64,000 nucleotides of DNA. Source: an uncultured Verrucomicrobia subdivision 3 bacterium (GTDB lineage: Bacteria > Verrucomicrobiota > Verrucomicrobiia > Limisphaerales > UBA11358). A model generated the notes under the pieces. It was not told the DNA's origin. It saw only the letters and a program-made list of their open reading frames with translations, and made no database searches. The stretch covers positions 1-64,000 of the forward strand of contig CAIQKM010000027.1 of NCBI GenBank assembly GCA_903872345.1. Reading direction: 5' to 3'. The translations under genes and the position numbers were made by a program. Below are positions 8,816 to 17,251 of the stretch, in pieces (position 1 is the first letter of the stretch; every line of letters begins with the position of its first letter).

Positions 8816-10030
8816 ATGTGGTTTGTCTGGCTATTGATTCTGGCGGCCTCGCTGGTGAGTCTCCATTTCTGGTGGCGGCGCCGGTTTGACGACCAGCGCC
8901 GGCGGCTGGCCGCCGACATGGAGAACTTTCAGCGCAAGCAGCAGCAGGTGACCCTTGATGCCAAGGTGCAGCAGCAGGTGCTCTTCAATTCCATGCTCGA
9001 AGGCCTGTTGCTGCTCGACCGCCACCGCAAAATCCATCTGGCCAACCGCGCCTTTAAAAATCTCTTTGGCGTGAAGACCGAATTGCGCGGCAAAACCGTG
9101 GTGGAAGCCCTGCGCATCCATGAATTGGACGACCTCGTCAAACGCGCCGAAACCGAGCAGCAGGTGCTGGACTATGAATTGCAGCTGCCCGAAATCAGCG
9201 GCCGCTGGCTGCAGGTCAATGCCGCCGCCATCACCAATTCCGCCGGCGAACGCGAAGGCATCATCCTCGTGTTTCACGATCTGACCCGGCTCAAACAACT
9301 GGAGCGCACGCGCGAGGAATTTGTGGCCAATGTCAGCCACGAGCTGCGCACGCCGCTCTCCCTCATCAAGGGTTATGTCGAAACCCTGCTGGACGGCGCC
9401 ATGCACAATCCCGAGGTGGCGGAACGGTTCCTCAAGATCATTGACCGCAACAGTCACCGGCTCGATCTCCTGATTCAGGATCTCCTCATCATTTCCGCCC
9501 TGGAATCGGGCCGCGTGAAACTGGATCTTCAGCCCGTGACCCTGGCGGCCATCGTTGACAAGGTGTATTCCGATTTAAGCGCCCGGGCGCAGAATAAAAA
9601 TGTCGCCCTCACCGCCAGCCTCGACGGCTTTGTGGCGCATGCCGATCCCCACCGCGTGGAGCAGGTCGTGGCCAACCTCGTGGACAACGCCATCAAATAC
9701 GGCCGCACCAACGGCCGCGTGATGATCAGCGCCAGCCAGCGTGCGGATGGCCGGATTGAAGTCCGCGTTAGCGATGACGGCCCGGGCATTCCGCCGGAGG
9801 CGTTGACCCGGGTTTTTGAACGGTTTTACCGGGTGGACAAAGCCCGGTCGCGCGATCAGGGCGGCACCGGCCTCGGCCTGGCCATCGTCAAACACATCGT
9901 GCAGGCCCATGGCGGGGAAGTCGGGGTAAAAAGCGAGCTGGGCAGAGGCGCGGCATTTACCTTCACCCTGCCGGTGGAAACGGAACCGGACGCCCCGCTT
10001 TTGGAGGCCAAGGCGAAATCGGCGGCCTGA
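8816..10030 (+). CDS. PhoR-like sensor histidine kinase
   Basis: Membrane-anchored two-component sensor kinase, 404 aa. One N-terminal membrane helix (MWFVWLLILAASLVSLHFW) is followed by a coiled segment. A PAS-like domain covers about residues 60-150, and HisKA contains the phosphoacceptor His175 in NVSHELRTPLSLIKGY. The HATPase domain has the N box (NLVDNAIKYG), G1 (DDGPGIPPEA) and G2 (GGTGLGLAIVKHI). The short N-terminus and PAS layout match PhoR-type kinases, but no response regulator or pst/phoU gene is adjacent, so the signal is unknown and the kinase is an orphan here. Confidence 0.88.
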   Translation: MWFVWLLILAASLVSLHFWWRRRFDDQRRRLAADMENFQRKQQQVTLDAKVQQQVLFNSMLEGLLLLDRHRKIHLANRAFKNLFGVKTELRGKTVVEALRIHELDDLVKRAETEQQVLDYELQLPEISGRWLQVNAAAITNSAGEREGIILVFHDLTRLKQLERTREEFVANVSHELRTPLSLIKGYVETLLDGAMHNPEVAERFLKIIDRNSHRLDLLIQDLLIISALESGRVKLDLQPVTLAAIVDKVYSDLSARAQNKNVALTASLDGFVAHADPHRVEQVVANLVDNAIKYGRTNGRVMISASQRADGRIEVRVSDDGPGIPPEALTRVFERFYRVDKARSRDQGGTGLGLAIVKHIVQAHGGEVGVKSELGRGAAFTFTLPVETEPDAPLLEAKAKSAA

Positions 10031-10036
10031 AACCGG

Positions 10037-11323
10037 TCACGCCGGCTTCATTTTTTTCACCAGCACCTTGGAATTCCGGCCGCTCTGATCATATTTTTCG
10101 CGGCGGGCCGGGGGCAAATCATCCGGCGTGCCTTCGGCAAAGCCGCCCTTGGATTGAAAGTAGGTAAACGCCTGCGTCGAGAGGGTGATGATTTCCGTCA
10201 ACCCCATTTCCCGCGCCTTGTTCTCCACGAATTGAATCAACTTCCGGCCGATCCCCTGGTTTTCGTGCGAGGGATTCACATACAGGCAGGCCAGCTCGCC
10301 CTTCTTCTGCTCCGGATAAACGTGCAGCGCCACGCAGGCGACCGGGTTTTTATCAATTTCAAACAGATAATAATCGACCAGGTTCTTCTCGATCATCGCC
10401 CGGGTCCGTTTGACCAGCTCGGACGCTTCCACCCCCTGCTTGGTGAGCAGTTGAATGGCGCGAATGTCCTTCTTTTTGGCCGGCCGGATCTGCTGATATT
10501 CATTGGCGTAAATCAGCGTCCCGATCCCCTCGTTGGAAAACACCTCGGCCAGCAGACCTTCATCCACCTTGCCGTTGATGATATGCACCCGGGGAATGCC
10601 CGCCTTGCAGGCCGCCACCGCGTGCTGCGCCTTCGACAGGATTTCCGGAACGAAACCGTTGCCTTGCGTTTGCAGCAAATTCTGAAGTTCGGAAACAATC
10701 AATTGCCGGATCAACTGTCCGTTATGAATCAATCCGTCATTGGACGTGATGTATATCACCTTGCTGGCTTTGAGGGCGTCCGCCACGGACACCGCCACGC
10801 CGTCGGAATTGACGCGGTACGTCTTGCCATCGCCGTCAAAACCCAGCGGCGGAATCACCGGCACCACCCCCTGCGCGAGCAGCGCCTGGAGCAGTTCCGT
10901 ATCCACCCGTTCCACCTTGCCGGTAAAGAGATGATCCACCCCTTGGATGATGCCCATGGGATGCGCGATAATGGCGTTGGTGCTCGCCGCCCGCAAATCG
11001 TTCGCCGAAAGTCCTTCGAGAATCTCGTGGGTCAGCCGGTTGGCCGCCGTCAGCGCCAGCTTTAGCGTGGCGGCATCGGTGATGCCCGTGCCGTCCAGAT
11101 TGGAAGGAACGACGTTTTGCTCCGCCGCCAGCGACTTCACCTGCGCCGCCGCTCCGTGAATCAACACCACCCGGATGCTCAGCGAGCGCAGCACCGCCAC
11201 ATCCAGCAGCAGCGTGGCAAAGTTTTCGTCGGTGACAATGGCGCCGTCCACCGCGAGAATGAAGGTCTTCTCCCGGAATTGCGGAATGTATTGCAGGATG
11301 CCCCGCAGGTCGGTTGGTTTCAC
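10037..11323 (-). CDS. argA: Amino-acid N-acetyltransferase (N-acetylglutamate synthase)
   Basis: First enzyme of arginine synthesis; acetylates glutamate with acetyl-CoA. Classical ArgA layout in 428 aa: an amino-acid-kinase domain (about 1-285; FILAVDGAIV at the start, PVIPPLGFDGDGKTYRVNSD in the middle) followed by a GNAT domain (about 290-428) with the acetyl-CoA loop NQGIGRKLI. The kinase-like domain in this family normally serves as the arginine sensor rather than a catalytic kinase. It is convergent with the sensor kinase gene, 6 bp apart. No other arg gene is nearby. The ATG at 11323 matches the family start MKPTDLRGILQYIP. Confidence 0.9.
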   Translation of the reverse strand: MKPTDLRGILQYIPQFREKTFILAVDGAIVTDENFATLLLDVAVLRSLSIRVVLIHGAAAQVKSLAAEQNVVPSNLDGTGITDAATLKLALTAANRLTHEILEGLSANDLRAASTNAIIAHPMGIIQGVDHLFTGKVERVDTELLQALLAQGVVPVIPPLGFDGDGKTYRVNSDGVAVSVADALKASKVIYITSNDGLIHNGQLIRQLIVSELQNLLQTQGNGFVPEILSKAQHAVAACKAGIPRVHIINGKVDEGLLAEVFSNEGIGTLIYANEYQQIRPAKKKDIRAIQLLTKQGVEASELVKRTRAMIEKNLVDYYLFEIDKNPVACVALHVYPEQKKGELACLYVNPSHENQGIGRKLIQFVENKAREMGLTEIITLSTQAFTYFQSKGGFAEGTPDDLPPARREKYDQSGRNSKVLVKKMKPA

Positions 11324-11465
11324 GTGGCTGATCGATCAGTTTTCAGGCTGTAAGAAGTATTAGGTTTTGGCCGCGATTCAAACAAATTTTTTCAAATCCG
11401 CATAATTTTCTCGCTCCCGGGACCCGTTTCGGCTATCAATAAATCAATAGGACGCAGGGATTTTA

Positions 11466-12308
11466 ATGCAGGTTTTTTTAAACGGTAAATTTGTGCCCGA
11501 GAACGAAGCGGTGGTGCCCGTCAATGATCGCGGCCTGCTGCTCGGGGACGGCCTATTTGAAACCATGCGCGTGGCCCATGGCCGGCCTTTCCGGTTCGCC
11601 CAACACCTTGAACGCATGACCCGCGGCGCGGATTACCTCCGGATCAAGCTGCCCTACACCCCCAAGGAGATCCAAAAATTCGCCGCCCAGCTCATTGAAA
11701 TGAACGGCGTTCAGGAAGCGATCCTGCGCGTGACGCTCACCCGGGGGGTTGGCATCCGGGGTTATTCGCCCAAAAGCGCCGACCAACCGACGCTGATCAT
11801 GACCTTGCATGTCCTCCAGCCCGCGGACCTCAATGAACCCGTGCAATGGAGCCTCATTACCTCGTCCATTCGCGTGCCGGCCAGTGACACCCTGTCTTCC
11901 TATAAGACCATCAGCCGCATCTGGAACGTCGCCGCGCGCGCCGAGGCGGAAGCCCAGGGCGCCGATGAGGCGTTGCTCCTGAACACCAATGGCGAAGTCG
12001 CCGAGGCGGCCAGCGGCAACCTGTTCTGGGTTTATCGCGACAAAATTTGTACCGTACCCACCGGTCGCGGCGTGCTGCCCGGCATCACCCGCGCGGTCGT
12101 GCTGGAAATCTGCCAGTCGCTCGGCCTCGAGACGAACAAGCGCGTCATCAAGCCCGAGCATCTGCGCAATGGCGAAGGCATCTTCATCACCCAAAGCGCC
12201 TATGGCATCGTGCCCGTGGTGGCGTTCGATGGCGAGCCCGTCGCCCCGTCGCCGCTCGTGGATCAGATCGGCTCCGCGTACGAGGAAATGCTCTCCCGCG
12301 AAGGCTGA
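11466..12308 (+). CDS. Class IV PLP-dependent aminotransferase (IlvE / PabC-like)
   Basis: PLP fold-type IV enzyme, 280 aa. The family features are the N-terminal FLNGKFVPENEAVVPVNDRG, the arginine-containing segment around residue 60, SYKTISRIWNVAARAEA with the PLP lysine, and EAASGNLFWVYRDKI followed by TGRGVLPGITRAVVLEI. These are shared by branched-chain aminotransferase, D-amino-acid aminotransferase and aminodeoxychorismate lyase, and the sequence alone does not separate them. The length favours the PabC/D-aminotransferase size class. No pab or ilv neighbour settles the question. Confidence 0.82.
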   Translation: MQVFLNGKFVPENEAVVPVNDRGLLLGDGLFETMRVAHGRPFRFAQHLERMTRGADYLRIKLPYTPKEIQKFAAQLIEMNGVQEAILRVTLTRGVGIRGYSPKSADQPTLIMTLHVLQPADLNEPVQWSLITSSIRVPASDTLSSYKTISRIWNVAARAEAEAQGADEALLLNTNGEVAEAASGNLFWVYRDKICTVPTGRGVLPGITRAVVLEICQSLGLETNKRVIKPEHLRNGEGIFITQSAYGIVPVVAFDGEPVAPSPLVDQIGSAYEEMLSREG

Positions 12309-12410
12309 TTTTTTCTCATCCGCTGCATTAGCGGACATCAAATCGTCTCAACCCCCTTGTGTTTGCGCCCCGAACAGGCGTATGTTGCCTCATCAACCAC
12401 GAGGTGACTT

Positions 12411-13100
12411 ATGAATGCAAGCTTGGACCGCTGTTTCTCCTTCATCAACAGCCAGACCGCCAACAAGGCTGATTCGCCGAACCACGTCCTGCGCCGCGCC
12501 GTCACCATTTCCCGCCAGGCCGGCTGCGGCGCCGTGCATGTCGCCGAAAAGCTGACCGTGCTGCTCGAGGCCGATGCGCCCCGGCAGAATTCCGCCTGGA
12601 CCGTGTTTGACCGCGAACTCATGGATCGCGTGCTGGCCGATCACAACCTGCCGCTCTACCTGGCCAAATTTCTGCCGGAGGACCGTGTCTCGGAAATTGA
12701 GGACACCCTGGCCGACATCTTTGGCGTTCATCCGCCCACCCGCACCATCGTGCAACAAACCGCCGAGACCCTGTTGAAACTGGCCGAACTGGGCGGGGTC
12801 ATTCTCATCGGCCGCGGCGGCAATATCGTCACCGCCAAACTGCCGCATGTGTTGCACGTCCGGCTGGTGGCGCCGTTGGACGACCGCATCGAGCGCATCT
12901 GCCGCGACGACCACAAGACCCCGGCCGAAGCCCGGAAGTTCTGTCTGGAGGAAGAGGCCGCCCGCGCCCGCTTTCTGAAAACCTATTTCAACGCCGACAT
13001 CAACGATCCCGCCCAGTATCATCTGGTGATCAACACCAGCCGGGTGGGGTACGATGCTACCGCGCGACTGATTGCCGATGCCGTCATGCGGCTGCCTTAA
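12411..13100 (+). CDS. Cytidylate kinase-like family protein
   Basis: P-loop protein of 229 aa resembling the cytidylate-kinase-like family (Cytidylate_kin2). VTISRQAGCGAVHVAEKL stands where the Walker A of true Cmk lies, but as QAGCGA rather than the GxxGxGK pattern, so kinase activity is uncertain. The middle has the conserved ILIGRGGNIV and HVRLVAPLDDRIERI blocks, and the end VINTSRVGYDATARLI. The substrate is unknown. It is cytosolic and stands alone between the aminotransferase and the L,D-transpeptidase, all on the plus strand. Confidence 0.75.
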   Translation: MNASLDRCFSFINSQTANKADSPNHVLRRAVTISRQAGCGAVHVAEKLTVLLEADAPRQNSAWTVFDRELMDRVLADHNLPLYLAKFLPEDRVSEIEDTLADIFGVHPPTRTIVQQTAETLLKLAELGGVILIGRGGNIVTAKLPHVLHVRLVAPLDDRIERICRDDHKTPAEARKFCLEEEAARARFLKTYFNADINDPAQYHLVINTSRVGYDATARLIADAVMRLP

Positions 13101-13145
13101 TGGAATCAACTTGGGTCGCGCCCTGATTTATGGCTCAATACCGGA

Positions 13146-14408
13146 GTGGCGCGTCGCTCAGGTTCCAAAGGCAAATCATCTTCCGGCCGGAATAATTCCG
13201 GCCGCTTTTTGGCGTGGCTGTTTCTGATTTTTGTGGGCGCGTCGCTTTTGATTGGCTGGGAAATCTTTCGTGCCCATCAGAAAAAGCCAAGCCATCCGCC
13301 CGTAAAAAACGTGCACCCATCCCTGGCTCCCGTCCTGCCCAAGCCAATCCCGGTGCCCGCTCCGCCACCGGTGGTTGTACCCTTGCCGTCGGCCAAAACC
13401 AACCCGCCGCCCCCGGTTGCCATTCCGGTGGTTGCTCCCGTACCACTCAAACCGGTGGAAATGCCCAAAACGAACGTTGTCGTGGTCGCCCCGCCGGTTA
13501 CTCCTAAAGTGATCCCGCCCGTGGTCGTCAATCCGCCTGGAGTCGAATATCCGCGTCCCGTCAAGGATGTCTTCGAGGAGCAAATTGCTTTGGCAAGGCA
13601 CGCCTTCTCGCCCGGCTCCATTGATGGCGCCATCGGTTCGCAAACCCGCGCCGCCATCGCCGCCTTTCAACGCGGCACCGGCCTGCCGGTCACGGGAACT
13701 CTCGATGCGGCCACCCGCGCCCAACTCACCCTGGCGACGCCCGGGTTGACCGGCTACACCGTCACCGCCGCCGATCTCGCCCGGCTCCAACCCATCGGCA
13801 AAACCTGGATTGCCAAATCGCAGCAGACCGCCTTGGATTACGAAACCATCCTCGAACTCGTAGCCGAACACGCCCATTCTCATCCGCTCCTCATCCGCAA
13901 GCTGAATCCCGGCGTGGATTGGGACAATGTCGCCGCCGGCACCGTGCTGAAGGTGCCGGACGTGGAATATCCCGACCCCGACGACAAGGCCGCATTCGTC
14001 ATCATCCATCTCTCGGAAAAATATCTTGAAGCCTTTGGCGCGCAAACCAATCTGCTTGCCCATTTTCCGTGCAGCATCGCCGCCAAGGTCGAGAAACGGC
14101 CCGTGGGTGAATTGCACGTCGCCGTCATCATTCCGGACCCCAATTACACCTTCGACCCCGCTATCTTTGCCGAATCGCCGGAAGCGCAGCAAATCGGTCA
14201 TAAACTGGTCATCCCGCCCGGGCCGAACAATCCGGTTGGCGTGGCTTGGATTGGCCTCGACCGCCCCGGCTACGGCATGCACGGCACGCCCGTGCCTGAG
14301 CAGGTCGGCCGCACCGAATCCCACGGCTGCTTCCGCCTCGCCAACTGGGACGCCGCCTACCTGGTCAAACTCGTCTGGATCCACATGCCCGTGGAAGTGG
14401 TGCCGTAA
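13146..14408 (+). CDS. L,D-transpeptidase with peptidoglycan-binding domain
   Basis: Cell-envelope enzyme, 420 aa. A basic N-terminus and one membrane helix (FLAWLFLIFVGASLLIGWEI) are followed by a long proline-rich spacer (about 50-135). A PG_binding_1 domain (GAIGSQTRAAIAAFQRGTGL) and a C-terminal YkuD catalytic domain come next. Catalytic residues are seen in MHGTPVPEQVG and SHGCFRLANW, with the nucleophile Cys about residue 395. Such enzymes form 3-3 cross-links or attach lipoproteins to peptidoglycan. The start is GTG at 13146; an ATG at 13130 is out of frame. The gene ends against a dispersed repeat. Confidence 0.87.
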   Translation: MARRSGSKGKSSSGRNNSGRFLAWLFLIFVGASLLIGWEIFRAHQKKPSHPPVKNVHPSLAPVLPKPIPVPAPPPVVVPLPSAKTNPPPPVAIPVVAPVPLKPVEMPKTNVVVVAPPVTPKVIPPVVVNPPGVEYPRPVKDVFEEQIALARHAFSPGSIDGAIGSQTRAAIAAFQRGTGLPVTGTLDAATRAQLTLATPGLTGYTVTAADLARLQPIGKTWIAKSQQTALDYETILELVAEHAHSHPLLIRKLNPGVDWDNVAAGTVLKVPDVEYPDPDDKAAFVIIHLSEKYLEAFGAQTNLLAHFPCSIAAKVEKRPVGELHVAVIIPDPNYTFDPAIFAESPEAQQIGHKLVIPPGPNNPVGVAWIGLDRPGYGMHGTPVPEQVGRTESHGCFRLANWDAAYLVKLVWIHMPVEVVP

Positions 14409-14437
14409 GCCGGAGCGCGGCTGTCTCAGCCGCAGCG
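14409..14437. repeat. Dispersed palindromic repeat copy touching the L,D-transpeptidase stop
   Basis: The 29 bp directly after the TAA stop at 14406-14408 (GCCGGAGCGCGGCTGTCTCA and on) recur in inverted orientation at 16299-16327 with one mismatch. They belong to the same family as the long inverted repeat at 16212-16437. Confidence 0.8.
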
Positions 14438-15115
14438 CGTGGCCTGCAAACCGGGTCTCGGGTTAACGCAAAGGCGCAAAGGCGCAAAGACGCTGAGAAA
14501 GGGACAAAGGGGACACAAAGGACGAAAGGGAAAACATCCAACCTCAAAACGGATGCGAGGCGGTCATAAATATGGTTCAACGAACCCTCACCCCGGCCCT
14601 CTCCATGAACCAACCATTGGTTTGATGGTGGGAATTGGGGAGCACGCCCGCCCCCGGCGTATGGGGCCGCGCCCTCGCGCCCGGCATCCGGCGCGTGCGA
14701 TACTCAACCGGTCTCGATCCCTTTCAGTGCGCGCGGGATTTTCCGCGAGGGCGGTCTTTGCAGACGGCCACCAATGGCACCCGGGGCGGATCGCGGCGCG
14801 CTCCCCAAGATTCCGGTTCAGGGGTTCAATGTGTGGAATTCGATCTCAGGGAATTCTCCCTCCTTTGACGGGTAGAGGGGGAAACGGTTCCAGCTTTTTT
14901 CCGGTTCCGCACTGGTGGATGGTTTATTGCCATTTTCATCGGATGGCTTGATTTGCCTTGATTGGCGGGTTGGGACGCCCCTTCAGGGCTGGTATCATGC
15001 GGGGGCCAAACCCAGGGCGTTGCCCTGGGCTGGTATGGGGCCGCGCCGTTGGCGCTCGGGATGGTGTTTGAATATTTCGACGTTTGGTTTGATTTGGTTT
15101 GATTTAGCCGGATTT
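14409..15115. other. Intergenic, repeat-rich, no gene seen
   Basis: About 700 bp without a credible gene. It contains an octamer array around 14465-14496 (GCGCAAAG-type units) and a segment reading CCCTCACCCCGGCCCTCTCC near 14587. A perfect hairpin lies at 15011-15029 (CCCAGGGC-gtt-GCCCTGGG), inside a GC-rich block around 14980-15060. Open frames here are translations of repeats with very biased composition. Confidence 0.7.
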
Positions 15116-15787
15116 TCAGGGTTTTTGATAGAAGCCGGCGAGGATCGGGGAGGTTTTGGGGCGGGGCGGGGTGGCCAGCGGGGGGAGGATGGAGGGGGTT
15201 GGACTGGCGGAGGAGTGCGGCGACGAGGCGTCGCTACCACGCTTCTGCGACGGGGGCGTCGCAGCCACGGGGGCCGGGGTCGGGGCGGGTTTGGGCTGGG
15301 GTTCTTTTTTGGCCTCGGCGCGGCGGTCTTTTTGGGCTTGAAGGGCGCGGCGTTGGATCTGAACGACGTGGCGGTTGATGCGGTGGAGGATTTCGAGTCG
15401 GGCGAGGATGTGGGGGCTGATTTCGCCGTCGAGGGGCATTCGGGACAATAACACGCCATAACGGGCGGTGATGGCGTGGGAAAGGCAGTCGGCGAGGTGG
15501 CCGTCGGTGAAGCCGGGGAGTTCGGCGGTGTCGGCGGCGAATTCACGGGCGTCTTCGAGGAGTTCTTGGGTGGCAAGCCAGTCGAGAAAGCCGCCGTTAT
15601 TCCATTCGGAGAGGTTTTGGGGGCTGATGGGGACGCCGGCGAAGTGTTCTGCGAGGATGGCTTGGACTTCGGGGAGACTGTTCAACCATTTGATGAGTTC
15701 CACGCCGGGTTCGCCGTTGTGGAGGCGCTGGTTGAGTTGGTTGCGAAGGGTGCGGGGGAGACGGGCGATTTTGCCGGTGCGTTTCAT
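15116..15787 (-). CDS. Conserved hypothetical protein with HTH-like N-terminus and low-complexity tail
   Basis: 223 aa. Residues 1-150 look like a folded helical domain. KIARLPRTLRNQLNQRLHNG, then GVELIKWLNSLPEV and PISPQNLSEWNNGGFLDWL, resemble the small DNA-binding-like domain of Mu gp27 (DUF3486) proteins, suggesting DNA binding; this is a weak inference. The tail (about 160-223) is rich in Pro, Ala, Ser and Thr. Part of it is encoded by a repeat whose second copy lies outside the gene at 15899-15976. No neighbour shares its strand. The ATG at 15787 overlaps GGGTTAA repeats just upstream. Confidence 0.6.
   Translation of the reverse strand: MKRTGKIARLPRTLRNQLNQRLHNGEPGVELIKWLNSLPEVQAILAEHFAGVPISPQNLSEWNNGGFLDWLATQELLEDAREFAADTAELPGFTDGHLADCLSHAITARYGVLLSRMPLDGEISPHILARLEILHRINRHVVQIQRRALQAQKDRRAEAKKEPQPKPAPTPAPVAATPPSQKRGSDASSPHSSASPTPSILPPLATPPRPKTSPILAGFYQKP
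15196..15272. repeat. Repeat copy A, inside the 223-aa gene
   Basis: About 77 bp nearly identical to 15899-15976. Each copy contains two small palindromes, for example GCGACGGGGGCGTCGC. This copy forms the Ala/Pro/Ser-rich C-terminal codons of the hypothetical gene. Confidence 0.85.
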
Positions 15788-15820
15788 GGGATATGAGGGT
15801 TAAGGGTTAAAATTGGGGAA

Positions 15821-15862
15821 ACATCCAACATCCAACATCCAACATTGAACGCCCAACATCCA
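15821..15862. repeat. Heptanucleotide tandem repeat, six units
   Basis: Six consecutive seven-base units: ACATCCA three times, then ACATTGA, ACGCCCA and ACATCCA. This is the second array of period seven in the window; the first, at 2898-2925, has a different unit. Confidence 0.85.
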
Positions 15863-15898
15863 ATGACAGAGGAAGAGGCGCGGGTAAGGGTGGCGGGC

Positions 15899-15976
15899 GT
15901 TGGACTGGCGGAGTGGAGCGGCGACGGAGGCGTCGCCGACACCCTCTGCGACGGGGGCGTCGCAGCCACGGGGGAC
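15899..15976. repeat. Repeat copy B, extragenic
   Basis: Second copy of the repeat at 15196-15272, in the same orientation, with the palindromes GCGACGGAGGCGTCGC and GCGACGGGGGCGTCGC. It lies upstream of the 223-aa gene. Confidence 0.85.
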
Positions 15977-16211
15977 GGTTGGTGTTGGTTCATGTTTTTT
16001 TGAGGACATTATGGCAGAGAGGTTGGACATTGGCTGTCCTAGCGCGGTGTTTGCATGAAAAAATTTGAAAGGCCCGTAGAATCCCAACCATGAAGGTCTT
16101 TTGCTGCGAATGATGCCGGGCTTGGAGGGGGAAATTCCCGAGGCCGCTTGGCGGAATCAAAACGGAATAGCACAATAACATTGACCGACCCCTTCACGAC
16201 CCCTTCATGGC

Positions 16212-16437
16212 GGAGCGCGACTGTGCTGAAAGCCAGCCGCAGCAACGTTCGAACGTCCAGCCGCGCCGGATTGTTCCACGCGCCCGTTGCAAGCCACCCG
16301 CTGCGGCTGAGACGGCCGCGCTCCGGCGGCGGGGACCGGCTGAAGCCGGAACTCCAAACCCAAACCGCGCTGGATTGCTTCATACGTCCGTTGCAGGCCA
16401 CGTTGCTGCCGGCTGGTCTTCGACACAGTCGTGCTCC
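16212..16437. repeat. Long inverted repeat of a dispersed family
   Basis: Left arm 16212-16248 (GGAGCGCGACTGTGCTGAAA...) is nearly the reverse complement of right arm 16400-16437. Between them lies a further palindromic unit at 16299-16327, which has its partner at 14409-14437. The whole looks like two facing copies of an extragenic palindrome. Confidence 0.8.
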
Positions 16438-16530
16438 CGACGCCCCCCGATTCCAATTTCCGACGCAATTTATCATTGCCGCCAGCCGGGCTTTAGCCTA
16501 AGGAATAGGGGAACTTAAATAGTACCGAAT

Positions 16531-17178
16531 ATGAACCTTGGAATAATTCTTGCGGAACCCGGCACCCTGGCCCTGGGCATGGTGGCGCTGATCATCGTGG
16601 GCGGCCTTTTGCTGGTCACCGTCCTCGTCGCGGTCTTCGGCATTGGCATCTACAACACCCTCGTCACCCTGCGCAACCGTTACAAAAACGCCTACGCGCA
16701 GATTGATGTCCAGCTCAAGCGCCGGTACGACCTGATCCCGAATCTTGTCGAAACCGCCAAGGGCTACATCAAGCACGAGCGCGAAACGCTCGAAGCCGTC
16801 ACCCAGGCGCGCAACATCGCCTATGCCGCCTCCAAGGCCGCCGCGGAAAATCCCGGCGACGCCACCGCCGTGAAGGGTCTCATGGCCGCCGAAAGCGGTC
16901 TCGGCGGCGCGCTGTCCCGCCTCATGGTCGTGAGCGAACAGTACCCCGACCTCAAGGCGAACCAGAACATGATGCAGCTCACCGAAGAGCTCACCTCCAC
17001 GGAAAACAAGATCTCCTTCGCCCGCCAGGCCTACAACGATTCCGTGATGGAATACAACACCAAGCGCGAGGTGTTCCCGAACAACCTGCTCGCCGGCGCC
17101 TTCCAGTTTGCCCCGGCCGAGTTGTTCATCGTGGACAAAGCCGAGCAAAAGGACGCCCCCAAGGTTTCCTTTTCCTGA
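16531..17178 (+). CDS. lemA: LemA family protein
   Basis: Membrane protein of 215 aa with one N-terminal helix (about 10-40, LALGMVALIIVGGLLLVTVL) and a four-helix cytoplasmic or periplasmic bundle. Family hallmarks are YNTLVTLRNRYKNAYAQIDV, LKRRYDLIPNLVETAKGY, and the C-terminal YNDSVMEYNT with FPNNLLAG. Its cellular role is not settled. The next gene, an M48 metallopeptidase on the same strand, makes the common LemA/HtpX-type pair, suggesting shared work in membrane or envelope quality control. Confidence 0.92.
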   Translation: MNLGIILAEPGTLALGMVALIIVGGLLLVTVLVAVFGIGIYNTLVTLRNRYKNAYAQIDVQLKRRYDLIPNLVETAKGYIKHERETLEAVTQARNIAYAASKAAAENPGDATAVKGLMAAESGLGGALSRLMVVSEQYPDLKANQNMMQLTEELTSTENKISFARQAYNDSVMEYNTKREVFPNNLLAGAFQFAPAELFIVDKAEQKDAPKVSFS

Positions 17179-17251
17179 ACATTGAGCAGGGCAGGGGCGG
17201 CCCGGCGTGGCTGGCCCCTTTCGTTCCCGCATCGTTACGGACCCGCACCTT

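Larger units (their letters stand above)
15788..16530. other. Intergenic, repeat-rich, no gene seen
   Basis: About 740 bp without a convincing gene. In order it holds two GGGTTAA units (15797-15810), a seven-base array (15821-15862), a copy of the 77-bp palindromic repeat (15899-15976), and a large inverted repeat (16212-16437). The region just before lemA (16490-16530) is AT-richer and is the likely place for its promoter, though no clear -35/-10 pair stands out. Confidence 0.7.

Noticed and set aside
14439-14951. 170-codon open frame on the plus strand after the L,D-transpeptidase gene
   Set aside because: It reads through octamer and GC-rich repeats, the product is Arg/His/Pro-rich with no domain, and no start signal is seen.
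15821-15862. CRISPR array
   Set aside because: The units are seven bases with no spacers, and no cas gene is present in the window.
15784-15993. Minus-strand 69-codon frame upstream of the 223-aa gene
   Set aside because: It is a translation of the heptamer array and repeat copy B; its likeness to the neighbouring protein tail comes from the shared repeat.
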